DNA from: Lachnospiraceae bacterium
Lineage (GTDB): Bacteria > Bacillota > Clostridia > Lachnospirales > Lachnospiraceae
Assembly: GCA_016283755.1 (NCBI GenBank)
Contig: JAEENO010000041.1
Span: 62,001 to 126,000 of the forward strand
Direction: 5' to 3'
Length of the DNA stretch: 64,000 nt
Numbering within the stretch: position 1 is the first letter of the stretch; the number at the start of each line of letters is the position of its first letter. Positions 59,551 to 64,000 of the stretch are shown in pieces. The position numbers and the translations under genes were made by a program. The notes below the pieces were generated by a model, which did no database searches, was not told the origin of the DNA, and saw nothing but the letters and a program-made list of their open reading frames with translations.

Positions 59551-60304
59551 CTGCTGCGTCACCTCCCAAAAGTGTTACAACATCTATAATCTTATCGAAG
59601 AACTCTTTTCTTGAGCTTTCGCCTCGTAAAATCTCATTAAAGATCTTACCGTCTTTGATGAACATTACACGGCTTGCATAGCTTGCAGAGAAACTGTCGT
59701 GTGTTACCATCATGATTGTGGCATTGTTTTCTCTGTTAAGATAAGTAAACCTTTCAAGAAGCATCTTGGCAGACTTAGAATCAAGAGCACCTGTAGGCTC
59801 GTCCGCAAGCACGATGCTCGGATTGGTAACAATTGCTCTTGCTGATGCAACTCTCTGCTTCTGGCCGCCTGACATCTGATAAGGATACTTATTTAAAACT
59901 TCTGTTATTCCGAGCTGTTCGGAAACTGTCTTAACTGCTTCTTCTATCTCTTTAACCGGACGCTTCTGAATTGAAAGTGCAAGTGAAATATTTTCGTAAG
60001 CTGTCAATGTATCAAGAAGGTTAAAGTCCTGGAAGATAAAACCGAGCTTTTCGCTTCTGAACTTATTTAGTGCCTTTCCCTTTAATGTTGTTACGTCCTC
60101 GCCCTCTAAGTAGATGTGTCCTGCAGTTACTTTATCAATGGTTGAAATGCAGTTTAAAAGTGTTGTCTTGCCGCTTCCCGAAGCTCCCATTATTGCAACG
60201 AACTCACCCTTTTCTACGGTAAAGGAGATATCATCTATCGCCTTTGTGAGGTTTACTTTATTTCCGTAATATTTTTCAATTCCTTCTACCTTAAGTAATT
60301 CCAT
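59540..60304 (-). CDS. BceA-like ABC ATPase
   Basis: A 254-residue ATPase partner of the permease. Walker A is IMGASGSGKTTLLNC near residue 38, Q-loop LGFIFQDFNLLD near 88, signature MSGGQKQRVASARAI near 143, Walker B IVLADEPTGALDS near 163 and the switch His in MMVTHDSFSAS near 197. These match the MacB/BceA group. I start it at the ATG at 60304, with AAGGGAG before it, because an upstream extension of basic residues to 60370 lacks a ribosome site and crosses the promoter. It overlaps bceB by 11 bases. Confidence 0.92.
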   Translation of the reverse strand: MELLKVEGIEKYYGNKVNLTKAIDDISFTVEKGEFVAIMGASGSGKTTLLNCISTIDKVTAGHIYLEGEDVTTLKGKALNKFRSEKLGFIFQDFNLLDTLTAYENISLALSIQKRPVKEIEEAVKTVSEQLGITEVLNKYPYQMSGGQKQRVASARAIVTNPSIVLADEPTGALDSKSAKMLLERFTYLNRENNATIMMVTHDSFSASYASRVMFIKDGKIFNEILRGESSRKEFFDKIIDVVTLLGGDAADVV

Positions 60305-60361
60305 TTTTAACTCCCTTCGAATCTTGTGGCAGTTCTTACCACGTCTGCCCTTTATGCCTTT

Positions 60362-60390
60362 ACTATACACTTTTCAATACCAAGTGTCGT
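60362..60390 (-). promoter_or_regulatory. Probable bceAB promoter
   Basis: On the minus strand ACGACA (60390-60385), a 17-base spacer and TATAGT (60367-60362). The poor -35 box fits an activated promoter; the BceR-type box lies just upstream. Confidence 0.55.
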
Positions 60391-60410
60391 TTTTCTAATA
60401 TTACGGAACA

Positions 60411-60424
60411 TTACAATTTTGTAA
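60411..60424. promoter_or_regulatory. BceR-type binding box
   Basis: TTACA-ATTT-TGTAA matches the TNACA-N4-TGTAA inverted repeat that I recall for BceR-like regulators, and the symmetry extends to ATTACAA/TTGTAAT. Its centre is about 62 bases before the predicted bceA transcription start, a usual activator position. Confidence 0.75.
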
Positions 60425-60432
60425 TCTTGAAT

Positions 60433-61443
60433 TTACCTGCAATAATAATCGTTATCGGCAAATGTAATCGTAAATCTCGTATATTTGCCTTTTTCCGACT
60501 CTGCTCTTATGGTATGACCAAGTCTGTCACACAAGTTTTTAACTATATAAAGTCCCATTCCGGTAGATTTTTGCGTTTCCCGGCCGTTACTTCCCGTAAA
60601 GGACTTTTCAAATATTCGCGGAAGGTCTTCTTTCAATATTCCGGTTCCGTTATCTTCGTATATAAGCTCAGTTTTACCGTTCTCTTTCTTTGTAGACACT
60701 CTGATTTCAAGCGCTTTTTCTTCATCACGGTACTTTATCGTATTGTCGAGTAACTGTCCGATTATGAATTCCAGCCACTTTCCGTCTGTCATAACGCTTA
60801 CATCAAGATTACTTGCCTTAATCGTGGCATTTAAGAGCTGCAGTTCTTCTCTGTTCTTACCCGCCGCAGCTGAAAAAGCTCTGTTAAGCGGGGTTTCCTT
60901 AATTATGTAATCTTTCTCGGCGTTCTCGCTTCTTGCATAATAAAGTACATTATCTATATAATCATCAATTCGTTTTAACTGTACCTTCATCTTCGGATCG
61001 ATTTCCTTATTGTTATGGCACATTAGATTCAATGCAGAAACCGGAAGCTTAATCTCATGCACCCATAATTCTATATACTCACGGAAACTTTGCATCTTGC
61101 GCTTTTCCGAAGTAACATTTTCTGTCATTGACTTACCGCAGTCTTGCAATGTATCAGACAAAATCTTACCGTCCAAAAAGTGCGCTTCATCAAGTACTTC
61201 AGGCAGAAGATACTTCTTATCAAGCTCTTTTACCGAAGTCTCAAGCACATCGTAGAATCTTTTTCTTCGTCTTAAATCATATATATGCACAACAAAAGCC
61301 ATCAGGATAAAAACTGCTGCCACTACACCCATGGCCTGCACGTTCGTCCCGAAGGCTTTCAAAAATATCTCGATTACTATAAGAGATGCGGCATATACTG
61401 TAATTATAAGTGCATGATCTTTTATATAATCTCTGAATCTCAT
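60433..61443 (-). CDS. BceS-like intramembrane-sensing histidine kinase
   Basis: A 336-residue kinase with only two membrane helices (about 11-30 and 36-54) and almost no extracytoplasmic loop, the hallmark of intramembrane-sensing kinases that read the activity of a BceAB transporter. The phosphorylated His129 lies in ELWVHEIKLPVSAL; ATP-binding blocks are IIGQLLDNTIKY, YEDNGTGILKEDLPRIF and STGMGLYIVKNL. It overlaps the regulator gene by ATGA at 61440-61443. Confidence 0.92.
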   Translation of the reverse strand: MRFRDYIKDHALIITVYAASLIVIEIFLKAFGTNVQAMGVVAAVFILMAFVVHIYDLRRRKRFYDVLETSVKELDKKYLLPEVLDEAHFLDGKILSDTLQDCGKSMTENVTSEKRKMQSFREYIELWVHEIKLPVSALNLMCHNNKEIDPKMKVQLKRIDDYIDNVLYYARSENAEKDYIIKETPLNRAFSAAAGKNREELQLLNATIKASNLDVSVMTDGKWLEFIIGQLLDNTIKYRDEEKALEIRVSTKKENGKTELIYEDNGTGILKEDLPRIFEKSFTGSNGRETQKSTGMGLYIVKNLCDRLGHTIRAESEKGKYTRFTITFADNDYYCR

Positions 61444-62102
61444 CTTAATATGTACCCCTGTTTCTTACGAGTTTCTATTGCATCGGTTAGTCCCAAGTCT
61501 TCCAGCTTACCTCTAAGGCGGCTTATATTGACCGACAATGCATTGTCATTCAAGAACTCATCGTTATCCCATAGAACCGTCATAAGATCGTCTCTCGAAA
61601 CTATTTCCCCGACGTGGTCAAGAAGGTGCCGGAATATAAGCATCTCGTTTTTTGTAAGAATCTGCTCTTTATCTTCACGTGTTAGACTTCCCTTCGCAAC
61701 TGATACTTTAACGTCTCTATAAGAAAGCGCCTTAACTGTCTTTGCGGTCCTTTTAAGAATCGCTGAGATTCTAAGCAATAGTATTGTCGGATTATAAGGC
61801 TTGGTAATATAATCATCCGCACCGTAACTTATCGAAAGCACTTCATCCATGTCACCCGTACGGCTTGTAAGCATGATTACAGGCGTGTCAGAACTTTTCC
61901 TATATTGCTGCAATATCGCTTCGCCGTTCTCATTCGGAAGAGTAATATCAAGAAGAACAAGATCCGTACTTATCTTCTTCATCTGCTCCGTAACGTCAAT
62001 AAACTCCGTGATCATCTTAACGTTGTACCCGGAATTCGTAAGAAGTGTATTTAGTTCTTCGCGTAATGCTATATCATCTTCAATTATAAGAATTGTATTC
62101 AT
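61440..62102 (-). CDS. BceR-like OmpR-family response regulator
   Basis: A 220-residue regulator: receiver with acceptor Asp52 (LVLLDITLPNENGE) and a C-terminal winged helix (ILTKNEMLIFRHLL; NVNISRLRGKLEDLG wording near residue 195). It should activate bceAB through the TTACA-N4-TGTAA box at 60411-60424. It overlaps both the kinase gene and the upstream dihydrouridine synthase gene by four bases (ATGA junctions), so all three are translationally coupled. Confidence 0.93.
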   Translation of the reverse strand: MNTILIIEDDIALREELNTLLTNSGYNVKMITEFIDVTEQMKKISTDLVLLDITLPNENGEAILQQYRKSSDTPVIMLTSRTGDMDEVLSISYGADDYITKPYNPTILLLRISAILKRTAKTVKALSYRDVKVSVAKGSLTREDKEQILTKNEMLIFRHLLDHVGEIVSRDDLMTVLWDNDEFLNDNALSVNISRLRGKLEDLGLTDAIETRKKQGYILR

Positions 62103-63073
62103 TCTACTGTATTCTCCATGCTAGCGAATCTATCCTGCCTGCCGGTTAGAGCTTTTGCGATAAGCGCCTTGTACTCCGGTGCAGACTTGGATTTCTTTAT
62201 TGCTTTAATCTCTTTTTCCATATCCGGGTACTGCCATTCAAGATAATACCATAGTTCCTTCATCTTGAATAAAATCGCCTTTTCACCCGAAAGTTCCTTT
62301 GAGTATTCGTCCCAAAGGACTGTCAAATAGTCATACAGTGCCTTCTTATCCTGCTTTTCGTCTGCTCCTTTTATGGCGAGGGCCAGACCGGGATTAGCAA
62401 GAAGCCCACGGCCTATCATATAATGATTAACATCCTTAAAATCATTTCTTAATCGCTCGAAATCCTGTGTATTTCTTATATCGCCATTATAGCACACCGG
62501 GCAGGAAAGCTCGTTCTTCATGTTAATAAAAGCGCTGATATCAGGTGTCCCGTTATAATACTCTTCGCGCGCTCTCGGATGAATGATAACTTCGCATAAT
62601 GGGTACTTCGAGTATATCTTACCGATAGCAGCCGCATTATCATTATTCTCAAATCCGGTTCGAGTTTTTATCGAGATATCGGGAAGGTTACATTCTTCAA
62701 ATATCTCATAAAGAAAGCGGTCGAGTGCTTCTAAATCACGTAAAAGCCCTGCGCCCTTCTTTTTGGTTACAACAGTTGGCATAGGGCATCCTATGTTAAG
62801 ATTAACTTGCTCGTATCCCGCGTCCTTTAATACACCTGCTGCCCAGACGAAATCCTTAGGATTCGATGCTATTACCTGCGGGATCAGGTTCGGATCATAT
62901 GGAATAAACTCGCGTGTCTCGCGATGTTTAAAGGCATGATTCTTATTGGCCGCAAGAAACGGGGTGTAATATGTATCCACTCCGCCGTACATCTTTGCAT
63001 GCACGCGTCTAAAGGTCTGCCCGGTAATTCCTTCCATCGGGGCGAAGGAAATCTTGTAATCTTTGTTGTTCAT
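62099..63073 (-). CDS. tRNA-dihydrouridine synthase (DusB/DusA-type)
   Basis: A 324-residue FMN enzyme that reduces uridine to dihydrouridine in the tRNA D-loop or neighbouring sites. The N-terminal FMN block is SFAPMEGITGQTFRR at residue 9, the catalytic Cys96 lies in VNLNIGCPMP, the substrate-contact block is ISIKTRTGFENNDN near residue 134, and the phosphate-binding block is MIGRGLLANPG near residue 218. It starts five bases after the acetyltransferase stop and overlaps the bceR gene by ATGA, an unusual place for a housekeeping tRNA enzyme. Confidence 0.92.
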   Translation of the reverse strand: MNNKDYKISFAPMEGITGQTFRRVHAKMYGGVDTYYTPFLAANKNHAFKHRETREFIPYDPNLIPQVIASNPKDFVWAAGVLKDAGYEQVNLNIGCPMPTVVTKKKGAGLLRDLEALDRFLYEIFEECNLPDISIKTRTGFENNDNAAAIGKIYSKYPLCEVIIHPRAREEYYNGTPDISAFINMKNELSCPVCYNGDIRNTQDFERLRNDFKDVNHYMIGRGLLANPGLALAIKGADEKQDKKALYDYLTVLWDEYSKELSGEKAILFKMKELWYYLEWQYPDMEKEIKAIKKSKSAPEYKALIAKALTGRQDRFASMENTVE

Positions 63074-63077
63074 ACAC

Positions 63078-63482
63078 TTACCTGCAATATGAGATCATAT
63101 GGACGCTTTCCAATGTGCGCATCCCCATTGCTTTATAAAAAGCATTGTCTCTTTCATCTTCTAAGTCAGTATTAACCTGTATGAATCTTACAGCCGAATA
63201 TTTCTCGAACATCTTATTCATTAATGTTGTTCCAATCTTCTTTCTCTGATGTTCCTTATCTATAATAAGATCCTGAATCGTAACAGCATGCTCGCCGTCA
63301 CCCAGGCATCTTATAAATCCAACAAGCTTATCATCTTCAAAAGCCCCGAGAATATAAAGCGAATGATCAAGCGCTCTCTTTAACTTATCATCATTATTAA
63401 GATACGCCATCCATCCTTCTGCTTCGAATATTTCCTTAATTCTCTCTAAATACGTTGAATCTATTTCTTTGTATGTAATCAT
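63078..63482 (-). CDS. GNAT-family N-acetyltransferase
   Basis: A 134-residue acetyltransferase. The acetyl-CoA binding motif A is present (IQDLIIDKEHQRKKIGTTLM, about residues 70-89), followed by VRFIQVNTDLEDERDNAFYK near residue 98, typical of small stand-alone GNAT proteins acting on an amine of unknown identity. AGGAGG precedes the ATG. It appears to be the first gene of the dus-bceRS operon. Confidence 0.9.
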   Translation of the reverse strand: MITYKEIDSTYLERIKEIFEAEGWMAYLNNDDKLKRALDHSLYILGAFEDDKLVGFIRCLGDGEHAVTIQDLIIDKEHQRKKIGTTLMNKMFEKYSAVRFIQVNTDLEDERDNAFYKAMGMRTLESVHMISYCR

Positions 63483-63516
63483 AAAATACTCCTCCTGTTA
63501 TTATACCAATTAATTT

Positions 63517-63536
63517 AAAGCGCAATTTTGCGCTTT
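63517..63536 (-). terminator. Hairpin after the 28-codon frame
   Basis: AAAGCGCAA and TTGCGCTTT form a 9-bp stem with a two-base centre (AT-rich, so the real loop is larger), followed on the minus strand by AAATTAATTGG. A weak terminator or small palindrome. Confidence 0.45.
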
Positions 63537-63544
63537 ATTGCGCA

Positions 63545-63631
63545 TTATATCTTTTCAAGCGATGCCATCCGCTCATCCGCTTCTTCTCTGGAATGTAATG
63601 TTATAACTTGCTTTTCGGGATACTTATTCAT
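63545..63631 (-). CDS. 28-codon reading frame coupled to the BRO-like gene
   Basis: An ATG at 63631 overlaps the TGA of the upstream BRO-like gene (ATGA at 63628-63631) and opens a frame of 28 codons, MNKYPEKQVITL then a charged helix-like stretch, ending in TAA at 63545. AAGGGG lies immediately before the ATG. The Glu/Arg-rich second half looks like a small amphipathic helix. I know no family for it. The four-base overlap and ribosome site favour real translation; its small size leaves doubt. Confidence 0.5.
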   Translation of the reverse strand: MNKYPEKQVITLHSREEADERMASLEKI

Positions 63632-64000
63632 TCCCCTTCTTGATCATCGCTTTTGTCATTTATAGTTTCAATGAGACCTGTAACCAAATCTTGCAATTGG
63701 GCTGCATTTTTATTCGTGATTACAGGTTTTCCGGTCCTCTTTTCCACCGCCAATCGTGCTTCTCCCGCGGCTTCTCCACCTTCAATAGCAACCATTCGAT
63801 TTTCTTCGAAAGTCTCCGGCTTCTTTTGCTTTGAAATCTCTGTGGTAGTGGCCTCAGCCAACATATTAAGCACCAACTCCAATGTGGACATATTATCCCT
63901 GAGATTTTCCTTTTTCAAACCTTTATGATTCTTATACTGTCGTGTTGTCATTCCGGACCAGGCTTTCGTTATTTCGTCTGTCAGGATTGCATATTCTATG
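63628..64000 (-). CDS. BRO/DinD-type antirepressor-like protein, C-terminal part
   Basis: The frame is open to the right edge of the window, so only the last 123 residues are seen. The segment ILTDEITKAWSGMTTRQYK, followed by HKGLKKENLRDNM, LVLNMLAEATTTEISKQ and GGEAAGEARLAVEKRTGKPV, is the conserved C-terminal region found after BRO-N domains in phage antirepressors and DinD-like damage-inducible proteins. The DNA-binding BRO-N domain would lie beyond 64000. The ATG at 63951 is internal to the protein. Such genes are often in prophages or islands, so the right edge may be the start of an accessory region. Confidence 0.78.
   Translation of the reverse strand, partial: IEYAILTDEITKAWSGMTTRQYKNHKGLKKENLRDNMSTLELVLNMLAEATTTEISKQKKPETFEENRMVAIEGGEAAGEARLAVEKRTGKPVITNKNAAQLQDLVTGLIETINDKSDDQEGE

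Overview
The window looks like chromosome of a moderately low-GC, Gram-positive-type clostridium, most likely a member of the Lachnospiraceae (Butyrivibrio, Lachnospira and Roseburia relatives are candidates; I cannot fix the genus). The evidence is strong AGGAGG-type ribosome sites before almost every gene, several TTGAAA/TTGACC-N17-TATAAT promoters, a BceRS-BceAB module, a YhaO-YhaN pair, a CyuA-type desulfidase and many HD-GYP proteins. No rRNA, tRNA, CRISPR array or insertion sequence was found. No gene-free stretch exceeds 300 bases.

Layout. 1-6.3 kb: the 3'-truncated ATPase gene of a BMP-type nucleoside/sugar ABC importer, a trkA-trkH potassium uptake pair, a nitrilase-family amidohydrolase and a CPA2-type cation/proton antiporter. 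6.4-10.1 kb: a SEC-C-motif protein behind a LysR regulator that is divergent from a CyuA-like cysteine desulfidase. 10.1-15.7 kb: a galactose/glucose importer operon (mglB, mglA, mglC and a small membrane protein) divergent from galactokinase, with a palindrome between them. 15.7-23 kb: a 209-bp hairpin element, the yhaO-yhaN nuclease/ATPase pair, a PTS_EIIC_2-type membrane protein, a DUF4015 lipoprotein and seryl-tRNA synthetase. 23-26.3 kb: a large secreted protein with InlB-type and fibronectin-like C-terminal domains. 26.3-31.6 kb: a tightly coupled five-gene operon (GtrA, class III aminotransferase, class II aldolase-like protein, TetR, FGGY kinase) with a clear promoter and a perfect palindrome at the probable start site. 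31.6-33.9 kb: class II fructose-bisphosphate aldolase and an F420-ligase-family protein.

34-57.4 kb is the remarkable part: twelve consecutive minus-strand genes, of which ten are signalling proteins. They are four hybrid histidine kinases, five HD-GYP proteins (three carrying receivers) and one free-standing Hpt protein. The other two are a cell-wall amidase and a DUF1643 protein. There is no GGDEF or EAL domain and no DNA-binding output domain in this stretch. The architecture suggests a phosphorelay (kinase-receiver to Hpt to receiver) whose outputs are cyclic-dinucleotide phosphodiesterases. Inputs include a kinase with a C-terminal DegV (fatty-acid-binding) domain, a kinase with an extracytoplasmic propeller, an HD-GYP protein with an ECF-S-like membrane domain, and an HD-GYP protein with a damaged active site and duplicated C-terminal beta-rich domains.

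57.4-63.5 kb: a BceAB-type peptide-antibiotic ABC transporter, its BceRS two-component system, a tRNA-dihydrouridine synthase and an acetyltransferase, the last four translationally coupled; a BceR-type box and promoter precede bceA. The right edge holds the C-terminal part of a BRO/antirepressor-like protein and a coupled 28-codon reading frame.
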